Of a stretch of DNA of 64,000 bases, positions 1-11,400 are shown piece after piece (position 1 is the first letter of the stretch; each line of letters opens with the position of its first letter). The notes beneath the pieces are model-generated. The model saw nothing but the letters and a program-made list of their open reading frames with translations. It made no database searches and was not told the origin of the DNA. The DNA lies in assembly GCF_001625305.1 (NCBI RefSeq), contig NW_017803954.1:319760-383759 (forward strand). The letters run 5' to 3'. The translations under genes were made by a program, and so were the position numbers. The DNA comes from Branchiostoma belcheri. Taxonomy: Eukaryota; Chordata; Leptocardii; Amphioxiformes; Branchiostomatidae.

Positions 1-174
1 ATCTAAAAGTAGTCAGACATCTGTGACTAGCACCACAGGACATTCAAAGAACATTATAATTAACTGGTAGGTGGTGGTTGGTAAACACAAGTTAAGACAT
101 TTGATTAATGTTGAATTTTGAGTAGAGAATATGCAAAACCTATTGTGCCTTTCAATACTTTACACAATACCTCA
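1..174. other. 3' flank of the isochorismatase-like gene
   Basis: This short AT-rich stretch lies downstream of the stop codon of the minus-strand hydrolase gene and should contain its 3' untranslated region. I see no second gene here and cannot place the polyadenylation site with confidence. Confidence 0.4.
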
Positions 175-834
175 TCATTCCTCAACAAATGGTGTCCAGT
201 CAAACCCCTGGACCACCTGGACACCTGATTCCCTCATGTATTCCATGGCCTTGTCCACAGGTGAGACAGCTGGAACACCTGGAGTGACACACCTGTCACA
301 GGTGCAGTCCATACCATACATCATGTACTTGTCCATGCAGGCCTGGCACCGCGGGACGTAGTTACTGTCACGAGCACTGCAAAGACTGAGGTCAACCACC
401 ACCTGCAGCCCACTGTTGGAAAAGGAGCGCTGGATCTGTGAGGACGACACACGCACACAGCTGGTGGTCGTACACCCTCCCACCACAAGGGTCGACACCC
501 CACTTCTCATCATCTTCCCAAGCCACTCTGCAAACCCTGTGGCATCTAAGATGTTGTTGTCATACTTGATGACCGTAGGGTAGGCCTTAGCTGACACAAT
601 CTCCTCCACCTCCTCAGCCCAGTCTAGATCATACCCTCCAACTGGACAGCGACTCAGCAGGACAGGAACGTCCTTCTTAAGCTTCACAAGCAGGTCGGCA
701 CAACGTCTGAAACATTGCCTGATGTGTTCTGCTTTTGTCTCCCCAAGGCAGGCAGCCCAGAGTCCACGAGTGAATGACTGCTGTAGATCAATAAGAACCA
801 CCGCAATTCTCCCTACTGCTGGTACTGATGACAT
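175..834 (-). CDS. Isochorismatase-like cysteine hydrolase with a Cys cluster
   Basis: Uninterrupted 219-codon reading frame. The first in-frame ATG is at 834-832; the frame stays open a little further but without another ATG. The protein has the isochorismatase-family layout: a strand ending in IDLQ (Asp16), a Lys in IKYDNN (Lys90) and the motif GGCTTTSCVR, whose second Cys (Cys126) aligns with the catalytic nucleophile, giving an Asp-Lys-Cys triad. Members of this fold hydrolyse amides or vinyl ethers; the animal ISOC proteins have no firmly known substrate, so no reaction is assigned. Length is near the usual 200-220 residues. Residues 163-182 contain five cysteines in the pattern CxxC...CxCxxC, which looks like a metal site and is not a standard part of the fold. 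There is no clear signal peptide or membrane segment. It is head-to-head with IDH3B. The family call is confident; orthology to a named ISOC gene is not. Confidence 0.85.
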   Translation of the reverse strand: MSSVPAVGRIAVVLIDLQQSFTRGLWAACLGETKAEHIRQCFRRCADLLVKLKKDVPVLLSRCPVGGYDLDWAEEVEEIVSAKAYPTVIKYDNNILDATGFAEWLGKMMRSGVSTLVVGGCTTTSCVRVSSSQIQRSFSNSGLQVVVDLSLCSARDSNYVPRCQACMDKYMMYGMDCTCDRCVTPGVPAVSPVDKAMEYMRESGVQVVQGFDWTPFVEE

Positions 835-1132
835 CTTCAACGCTTTGACTTTTTATTGAATGTTCTGAAAAAGACAGTGAAGTAGGTGGTGGCTGGTCAA
901 CACAAACGAGGGGGGAGGGTACGGTACAGAATGAGATCCTCACGGGTATTCAAAATGATTGTGAAATCTTCTTGCTTTCAAAGACATATGATGATGCATA
1001 TTTTGGTCTATCTGTTAGATAGACTTTAACACTTGTGGGTAGACTTTCGTCTGAATTACCTTATGTTTGCTCCACTTGTTTATGTTATCCCCCCCCCCCA
1101 TCAACCAAATGCCAACAACGGCCTGCTCAGGT
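835..1132. other. Intergenic spacer between hydrolase and IDH3B
   Basis: Upstream region of the minus-strand hydrolase. It contains a short poly-C run near 1090-1099 and no open frame of note. The duplicated block carrying the IDH3B promoter begins just after it. Confidence 0.4.
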
Positions 1133-2409
1133 ACATTAAATCACATCCTCATGTTTCTTGAGAGACAGCTAACCAATTGTAAATGGTGACCTAAATAGTG
1201 AAAGTGACCCGAGGGTGACCTCGTCCAAGCACCGTGTCCACACGTTTGTTTATATTCAGTAGCCAAGGTTCTGCCTTCAAGGCAGAAATTGTTAACATCA
1301 CTTTAGAGATACCGCAAAGAACACTTTGGTCGACATGAGTGAAGCTGGGGTACCGCCCCTCCCCCTTTATATTTGGGGCAATAAATAGTAGTGACGCATT
1401 TGGGTACGTATGTGTACAAATATAAATGTTAACATCTATCATGTTAATACAAGACATGAAGCACACAAACAGTATCTAACGTTAGTTCACTTAAACAGAA
1501 ATATCAACAACACATGACAGGTATTTTAGGTAAATAGTTCAACTTATGAAGTAACAGCTGTTAGGTCACCACCTTGAAGAAGCACCGCCTAGTTGTCGAC
1601 ACAAGTCGCCCAGTCAGCCTGACAGCCATGATCGTCGAGATCTCTCTTTGAACTCTTGACAGGTTAGCACTGTGTGGCCGTTTGTCCACTGCCAGCAACA
1701 GGAGCAAAATTATTCTGTCACAGCTGAAAAACTTTTTACCGGGAATTAAAAAAAAATGGAGCAGAAGACTGTGCCTAGCAGGGAGAATGTATGAAAATAA
1801 TAACACTGCAAATATTATTAGATAAGCCTTCTTTTACAACACTTCCATGATAAAAAGGAAAAGAAACAATAGCCAAAGATGTAGACAAACCCTGGCTATG
1901 TTTGTAAGCATTACTAGTAACATATTTTTGTGCATTTTTATGCTTTTACCCCGTTATACTAGTGGTAAAACCCAGTAGGGGTCAAAGGTTCTGAGTAAAC
2001 CCGGAAGTTGCGTAATCGAATGTGACATTGGAACAAGATGGCAGCGGTCGTCCGGACACTCGTGGGGTCGGCAACAAAAGTAAGATTTTGCAACGAATTT
2101 GCTCACGAATGTCAATTTTGTGGGTAAGGAGTGAATGAACACTGTGTGTGCGAGTATTTGGTGTTGGTGAAAATACTCTGTCCATTATAATAGTAAACTC
2201 AATTAAAGCAGATCCTCGTGCGCTGTTCTAAAAAATTATTCTGCAGTTGACTGCGATGTTAGCGATTTATCTTCATTTCACATTTTCCAATGCTGCCTCG
2301 TATGAACATGTATGCTTATCTTAGTCAAAGCATAAACATGAAAGGTTGTCCCTTTATAATATTTCAGACATCACCTTTTGCTAGCATGTGGGATGGATCA
2401 GTATTCTGG
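1133..2409. repeat. Copy A of duplicated IDH3B promoter/exon 1 block
   Basis: This 1.28-kb segment recurs in the same orientation at 2687-3949 with roughly 97 percent identity by eye; differences are scattered substitutions and small indels such as those near 1505-1560. It contains the 5' flank and first coding exon (2038-2079) of IDH3B. The next 276 bases (2410-2685) have no counterpart in the other copy. The divergence is what two haplotypes of a highly polymorphic animal would show, so an assembly origin is likely. Confidence 0.85.
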
Positions 2410-5400
2410 AATGTCTGGAATAATCACAGTGCACGGGCAGGTCGTTGATCGGTCTGACTTGGGGCGTATAGAAGTCTGGATCGAGTCGTTTATTTTGCAC
2501 GACCTCATCACGACTCTTACAACGACTGAAACACGACTGCCATTCTGAATGTATAAAGTCCCATTGACCATATTACGACCATTTAACGATCTTTCTACGA
2601 CCCCGATCGTTAAATAGTCGTGCACAGTCGTATTTTGGTCAACGCTGAGAGGAGAGGTCAAGAGGTCATGATAGCCATTATTCCTNACATTAAATCACAT
2701 CCTCATGTTTCTTGAGAGACAGCTACCAATTGTAAATGGTGACCTAAATAGTGAAAGTGACCCGAGGGTGACCTCGTCCAAGCACCGTGTCCACACGTTT
2801 GTTTATATTCAGTAGCCAAGGTTCTGCCTTCAAGGCAGAAATTGTTAACATCACTTTAGAGATACCGCAAAGAACACTTTGGTCGACATGAGTGAAGCTG
2901 GGGTACCGCCCCTCCCCCTTTATATTTGGGGCAATAAATAGTAGTGACGCATTTGGGTACGTATGTGTACAAATATAAATGCTAACATCTATCATGTTAA
3001 TACAAGACATGAAGCACACAAACAGTATCTAACGTTAGTTCACTTGAACAAAAATATCGACAACACATGACAGGTATTTTAGGTAACGTTAAATAGTTCA
3101 ACTTATGAAGTATGTCACCACCTTGAAGAAGCACCGCCAAGTTGTCGACACAAGTCGCCCAGTCAGCCTGACAGCCATGATCGTCGAGATCTCTCTTTGA
3201 ACTCTTGACAGGTTAGCACTGTGTGGCCGTTTGTCCACTGCCAGCAACAAGAGCAAAATTATTCTGTTACAGCTGAAAAACTTTTTACCGGGAATAAAAA
3301 AAATGGAGCAGAAGACTGTGCCTAGCAGGGAGAATGTATGAAAATAATAACACTGCAAATATTATTAGATAAGCCTTCTTTTACAACACTTCCATGATAA
3401 AAAGGAAAAGAAACAATAGCCAAAGATGTAGACAAACCCTGGCTATGTTTGTAAGCATTACTAGTAACAGATTTTTGTGCATTTTTATGCTTTTACCCCG
3501 TTATACTAGTGGTAAAACCCAGTAGGGGTCAAAGGTTCTGATTAAACCCGGAAGTTGCGTAATCGAATGTGACATTGGAACAAGATGGCAGCGGTCGTCC
3601 GGACACTCGTGGGGTCGGCAACAAAAGTAAGGTTTTTCAACGAATTTGCTCACGAATGTCAATTTTGTGGGTAAGGAGTGAATGAACACTGTGTGTGCGA
3701 GTATTTTGTTATCCATGTGGTGTTGGTGAAAATACTCAATTCAAAGCAGATCCTCGTGCGCTCTTCTAAAAAATTATTCTGCAGTTGACTGCGATGTTAG
3801 CGATTTATCTTCATTTCACATTTTCCAATGCTGCCTCGTATGAACATGTATGCTTATCTTAGTCAAAGCATAAACATGAAAGGTTGTCCCTTTATAATAT
3901 TTCAGACATCACCTTTTGCTAGCATGTGGGATGGATCAGTATTCTGGAATAATTTGTACTTGATGGGGGGGGGGGTACTACCCGCTGTAATATAATTTAG
4001 CACAATCCAGTGCACTGTACAGTACAGTACAAAATACAGCTCATTAATTGGATCATCCATATGATTTTTCCACAGCTACAATGGCAGCCAGCCTCTGTCC
4101 TCTGCAGCAGGGCCGTCTCCACCACGATACCTGCTCAAGATCCGGTAAACATTGATTCACTGATACAAGAGCTGGTACTAGACTCTATGACTGGAGCTTT
4201 TTTTTTGGGGGGGGGGGGGGTCCTTCAGTATCAGCCCAGTGTAGAGCCTTCCATATTTTAGCACCGCAAAGTAAGAAGGGATTTAAAATGCCTTTCTTCA
4301 AAGGGCCAGCACAAGGACAAGGACCCAGTTACAAATTGTAGGGATACACCATAAGATACTAAATGAGTACATTATAAAAGCCCCAAAAAGGCTCCAGTCA
4401 CAAAGTCAGCTAATGAAGGAGGCAATTGTCCTCTCCTCTGTATTATAATATTGACATGGACAATATATTCTTCCTATTAGAAATCTAGAGGACGGTTTAA
4501 GAAAGTATTAGTAACCTCCTTCATGCTATTATTGGGTGATTGGTTCACTATGGTCTGCATTTTGTACAGAAGAGAAACATATAAAAAAGGTGAAAAAGCA
4601 AGTGCTGTACTAATAAGCTGCAAGAACTGTGAACAAATGGCATTTGCAACATGTTTAATTCTGTCTTAATCCACAGGCCGTTGCTGCTCCTGTCTCCAAG
4701 CCTAAGGGTAACCAGAAGGTGACAATGATCCCTGGAGATGGTATTGGACCTGAGCTCATGCACTCAGTCAAGGAGGTGGGGACTGTAGCTTTATACACCA
4801 TGGTAGCAGATATAGTAGAGAAAGGCATCAGTACCTGTATGAACTGATCTTCATGATTTACGCAGACCTTGTACAACCAGCTCTCCTAAGGGTAGTCTTA
4901 GAAGTCCTGAACTGATTGACTGTCTTACTGCTAACAATGTACATAGACATAGCATGCAAGAGTTGATATCTGTAGCTATAAGTAGATTACTGTTCTCTTG
5001 TGCTTGTGTTAGTTTGTTTATGGACTTTTTTGTCCTTGTACAGGTGTTCAAACATGCATTAGTGCCTGTAGATTTTGAGGAGATCCATGTGAGCGAGGTC
5101 CAAGACTGGGGCCAGGACCACCAGGACACTGTGGACAAGGTCATCCAGTCATTTGAAAGGACGGGGGTCGGACTCAAAGGTACGTACAACCGTTGTAAAC
5201 ATTAGGATCTAATGTCTCATTCTACCACACCTACACCTTCATTCTTCCATCATCAAAAAGGACCTACATGCAAGTTATAAATTCTTCTTTACCTCATCTT
5301 TTATTATGGGTTCACCACACCACGAAGTGGTGGTGAACCCATATTGCTTTTTCTGATGTTTCTTCTTCTCCTCCTCCTCCTCCTCCTTCTTTTCCTGCCA

Positions 5401-8400
5401 TTTTTTAAATGGATTCAGCTTCTTCATTTTAGGGCCTAAGGTCCTGAAATTTGGTATGGAGGTACAGTGGGCAAATACCCCCAGGCGTTTTTTAAATTTT
5501 TGTGATACAGGCTTTTAGAATGGTTTTATTTGAGTTTTTTGGCTGTGTTATAGCAAATGTATTACTGTGTTAGTGTGCCGTGTTTACCACGTCTGGGCAT
5601 GAGTCATCACAATGGAATGCAGGGCATCAACCAATAGGCATGCAGCTTTCCTCTATACTTCTTGCTGATTGGCTGTTGGGATTTAACTTGATTAACACCT
5701 GCACAGAGCATTTCCACCTGCACAGAGCATTTCTTGCTGATTGGCTGTTGGGATTTAACTTGATTAACACCTGCACAGAGCATTTCCATACCGACAGTAT
5801 GTCTTTATTCAAGTGTTTTGGTAGGTATTTCAAGCTTTTCTGCTCCAGCATTGGAATGCGGGGCATGAACGTTTTTTTTTTTTTTGAAAATCAACAGTTT
5901 GCATTATGCAATTAAAAATCCTAACCAATAAAGTAGGGAATAGCTATCCAACTGTTGTTTTAGTTGTATGTTACTTCATATTATAGTTATATCAATGTAA
6001 ATCATTGTTTTCCCTTGTGTTTCTCATTCTTTCCCTGCCATGTCGTAAAATGTGGTGAACCCATCGCTATATTTGCTCCAAAGCAAATATTGGCCTTTCT
6101 AGTTTTGTAGCATTACCTTTTCTTTAACATTTTCCTCTTTCTTCCATCTGTTTCATCCTTTCTTCCCTGCTCACTGCTCCTCCCATAGGCACCATAAACA
6201 CCCCTGCCTGGCTACAGGTCGGTGACCTGCAATCTCTCAACATGGACGTCAGGTACTCACCATGGCAACAAGCCACACCCTAATCCATCATTACACCATC
6301 ATAGAACTGTGGCCACTCATTCATTGTGCTCTTGCAATGATGTGTACTTGTGTTGTCTCTACCCTAACACAGTCTCTGATTCCAGTGTCATAGCTTAGTT
6401 GTCGTAGAACCCAAATTAATGATTCATGTATCTGTGACCTTCTTGTTTCACATCTATAAAAGTCTTCTGTCCTCACATACATGTACCTGTATGGGTTTGT
6501 TACCATCTGTTTTCTTTCTTTTTAAATTTTGAGGATTACACTTTATTGATAAATGAACCTCAACATGCATGCAACTACATTTTGTATCAGTACAGAGCAT
6601 GAGCCATTGGAATGTTGTGACAAATGTCACTGTCTTGCTTAGCATCCAAACTACCATACAATTTGCATCCATAGAGAAGAAGTCTGAATAAAGATTTGGG
6701 ACATTGCCACTATGTAGAGGATTGTATGCTTTATATGGTGTTTTTTAATCTACCCAAAGAAAAGTGATTAGTGCAGTTTCAATTTCACACTCCAATTATA
6801 TTTGTCAATGAATGATTTCCTTAGTTTACTTTACTTTGCCTATGTAGAATTTTCAGTTTAAAGATCATTTAAAATGCTAGATAAAGCGAGCTTAATGATG
6901 ACAAAATGATACATGTGTAGTCTTGTTCTTTATATTTACAGATTGCATACAACTGTACTTACAATCTCTGTTTTTGCATGGTTGATAACAACTCCCCCGT
7001 ATTCCAACAGCTAAGACAATACTGTATGTCTTTTCAGGTGAATCCGTTGTAGACAACAGCAGTGTGCCTATCCATGTGAAGTTGTGGCATGGACTTTGTT
7101 TTCCCCTAACCACCATGTATTTTGTCCTTGCAGATGGTGTCATGTGCCAGTGTAATGTTTACAGATGTTGCTGTTAGTACTTCAGTCTGTAATGTTTATG
7201 CATCCCTGTACCGCGTTTTTGTGTTTCCAGGCTATATAACCACACCTACACCTACTAAGACAGGAGAGCTTATGGGTGTAAACATGAAACTCAGGTACAA
7301 CACTTGCTTCCACGCAAACTATAGTAACCAACCCACTAACACTAACTTTGGCTGTTGAACAGAAGTTGTAGGAAAATATCAGTGGTACAGGAAGACAAGT
7401 TTCTTGTTTCACTTTCATAGCTCTGCTCATTTGTCTTTGACTATAAGTGTCAGTACTGTGGATCTTTCACTATTTGAATGAAAGATCACTTGATAAAATG
7501 GTAATGTTTGAAGACATCATAACAATATCACTACTGACATTGTGTTCTGTGTTACCACTGACTGCTTCGTATCAAAGACAAATGACTTGGAAAATGAATG
7601 GCTATGATAACCCAACTAACAATGATTGTAAAATCTGGGTTTAATTCTAACATTGTTGTTGTGTTTCCTTGTGTTTTGTTATCATTAACGCTGCCACCAG
7701 GCAACATACGGACACCCACCCATGGGGAACTTATGGGCATGAACATGAGGATGAGGTAAATGGCTTATTATTGGCAACAGAAAACAAAACATACTTGCTC
7801 ATATCACATAGCAGGCCCGTCAAGTGGAAATATATGTCTTGCTAGGTCTTTTATAACCAATGGCACTGCAAGCAAGAACATTGCTATATAACATCAATGC
7901 CAAAATCTAGACAAGAATACATTATATATTGGAAAATAATTTCTGCTGTGAAAAAAAAGGTCACCATCCTCTCAGAAAAAATCAATTATTGATGAACCAA
8001 GAAGGATTGTGTGCAAGTTCAAATATTCAATTTCCAATAAAAGTCCAAAAAATCTTTTTTTTTAATCATTTTCTTATGTCAGCAATTTTTTTATCATGCC
8101 TAAATGCATACGTTTTGTTCCATTTTCATCCCCCCATGATCCTTCCTGGTTTGTCCCCTGAAGTGATATTTTGTTTTTGAGCTGACTGGTAATACCGGTA
8201 TTTTCTCCCTGCTGCCACGTTCAGACGTCGGCTGGACCTGTTTGCTAACGTGGTGCGTGTGAAGAGTATGGCGGGGCTGAAGACTCGACACCACAACCTG
8301 GACTTTGTCATCATCAGGGAACAGACAGAGGGGGAGTACAGCTCACTGGAACATGAGGTAGGGCTTCTTTATTTGCAGCTTGCTCCCCAAGCAGAGTTAT

Positions 8401-11400
8401 ACCTGTTTTGGACATATTTTTAAACCTATTTGAATGCATTCTGTCAGACCTTCTGTCTGGTGGTTAGTTATCTCCTTCCCCTGGATCCCAAGGGGACAAG
8501 TCCTTAAAGTTTGCACATATTATTGATAGATGTTGTGGTCCTTTAGAAGAAAATCCATTTTAAAAAAACATTTAAAAAAGAAAGAAATATTCCCAGATTT
8601 CAGTATCTTTAGAAACATATGCATGACAGAAGTTCTGACTCACCCCTACCTGTTGATATGTGTGACCTCCAGAGTGTTGAAGGGGTTGTGGAGAGCTTGA
8701 AGATCATCACCAGGGAGAAGTCTCGCCGCATCGCCAAGTTTGCCTTCGACTACGCCACCAAACATGGGAGGGAGAAGGTCACAGCTGTACACAAGGCTAA
8801 CATCATGTAGGCACAATTCTTTTCTGTGTCACACTATCACAATAGACAGAATGCAGAATTTTATCTGGTACATCAAACCTTTATTCACTTTCCATAGTGT
8901 CTATCCTTGCTACAATTGGAATATTAGATATTATTTAATCACAATTTATTTCTCAGGAAAATGGGTGATGGGATGTTCCTGCGGTGTTGTGAGGAGGTGT
9001 CTGAGCTGTACCCACGCATCAAATTTGAGAACATGATCATCGACAACTGCTGCATGCAGGTAAACATTGAATTACAAAGGAATAAGTTTCTTGTCAACTA
9101 CACATTGTTTCTTGTCAACTACACATTGTTTCTTGTCAAATACACATTGTTTCTTGTCAAATACACATTGTTTCTTGTCAAATACACATTGTTTCTTGTC
9201 AAATACACATTGTTTCTTGTCAACTACACATTGTCATGTCAAATACACATTGGTTCCATCTTTTGGTGTTTTTTTGATACGCTTATATACTTTTACTTCA
9301 AAGTTATATCTGCCCTGAAAGCTGAGTTGTTGTGGTTTGTCCCCTGCAGTTGGTGTCCAATCCGTACCAGTTTGATGTGATGGTGATGCCTAACCTGTAC
9401 GGGAACATCGTGGATAACCTGGCGGCAGGGCTGGTGGGCGGGGCAGGGATCGTGCCTGGGGAAAGCTACAGCCACAGCTATGCAGTGTTTGAGACTGTGA
9501 GTCAGGGTTTTATTCTGATTCGTACAGCCAGGTTCTTATTTCTTACACTTTCTTTGTGAAACTGAAAGTACAAAATAGAAGCAAACCCAGGATAGACCAT
9601 TGCCTTTAGTAAGTGTATTGTCTCAATTTCTTTTGTATGTAAATCTTGACAGGGTACTTCCTACATTGTACACTGTTACTGCCTTGTCTGAGAAGAGGTA
9701 GATGGTTTTTCCTTTGATGTGCTGCCTTCCTGTGCACAAGTCTACAGCCTGATAAGTTAGATTCCTGTTACAGGGAGCACGTCACCCGTTTGCCCAGGCA
9801 GTGGGCAGGAACATCGCCAACCCCACAGCCATGCTGCTGTCTGCTGCCAACATGCTCAAACACATGCAGTAAGTCCTATAGTACTTGCAATAGAAGGGCC
9901 CCAGAAGAAAATTTTATTTTGTTTATGTTATATCTGTATAGCCTACTTGTCCTTACATTTGATACAATTTCCCAAACTATACGACAGTCTGGAATAGTGT
10001 CATTGGCGTCCCATTCCAATAGGACTGAGCAAGACACATTTAAGTGATTGTTCCAATGCTGTATTTCCCCAGTCTGGAGTACCATGGACAGATGATCTCT
10101 GATGCTGTAGAAAGGGTGATCAAAGTTGGGAAGGTAAGTTTACCAGGAACAGACAAACACATAGAGGACATACAACCTGGATCTTTTGGTTGGACTGACT
10201 GGTCATTTGCTTCTGGCTTGCTTTTCCAATAAAAGATTTTAATAGTCCACAAGCAATGTATGTCCAGATTTTTAAACTATGAAATCATAAAAGTTTGTAT
10301 GGTACCAAGTTAGACTAAACAACATTATACCTTCTGCATATTCTTGCAGTGCATGTCACATACTAGTTGCAAATTGAATACAGAAGTGCTTAAAATGTTG
10401 CATGTCATGTGTAACAACCAACCTTACATATGCATATCACAGTACAAAGATATAATATAGAGGTGGTATAGATATTCACTTGGTATTTCTTGAGTGCTAT
10501 AACTGTCATTTACTAAATTTGACTTAATGATTCTCTACATTCTAGTCTGTTCTCATCCAATAGTAATTATTAGGTGCACCAGTCATAACTTATCAATGTT
10601 TTCTTCTAAAGATTCTCTGTGTTCTACCAGGACAAGGTTTGATGACTCTCTGTCCATCTACACATCTTACAGACTCATACAAAACTGTATGCTTTTCCTA
10701 AAGTGTTTTTTTCTCCCCTCTTATAATCCTCAGGTACTACCTCCATGGTTGTTGCATGTCTAATTAAGTGTGTGATAATTCTAATTACCAGTTCCTATGT
10801 AAGAATTCATCCCCACCCTATTTCTTTCTTGACTGCTCCCTTCCATTTAAGATGGAATACTCACTGGTCCTGATTTGATACACTGATTTTTAATGAAGAC
10901 TATTCAAGCTGCCAAGCAGTAGCTTCCGCCTTCTCTCACAATTCAATTAATACTTTGCTTAAATATGTTATAGGTATCAGTTTGCTTTGAAACCATCTTT
11001 GGCTCTATTTTTCCTTCAGAAATGAAAACAAAATATGTAAATTACAAGGTCTTACCAATTCATTTTATAAATGCCAATGAATTTTTTTAATGCAACCTGT
11101 GTTTGAATTAAAATGCTGATATTTTGACCTGGAGGGATTTATCAGGTTTGATCAAGATTAATGTTGTCTTGTACATGTGTTTGTCTTTCTTAACACTTAA
11201 CACTTCTGGCCTGGTTCACAGGTTCGGACGAGAGACATGGGAGGATATGCAACAACAACAGATCTCACCACTGCCATCATAGACAACCTACACAAGGGGA
11301 AATACAGCAGCTTTGTCTAGTCTTTACTGTCTGACATTCTTGTTACTGACACACTTGTATCTGAAGTAGCACTGCCAACCAGTAAAAGGGGCTTAGCTGA

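Noticed and set aside
1191..3019. Matching 91-codon minus-strand frames at 1191-1466 and 2744-3019
   Set aside because: They recur only because the DNA block is duplicated; they lie in the IDH3B 5' flank and show no domain or codon signature.
9086..9252. CRISPR-like regular repeats
   Set aside because: Units are contiguous with no unique spacers, in a eukaryotic intron.
9067..9380. Long frames with repeated FLVNYTL or LSNTHCF words
   Set aside because: Products of the 21-bp minisatellite, whose period is divisible by three.
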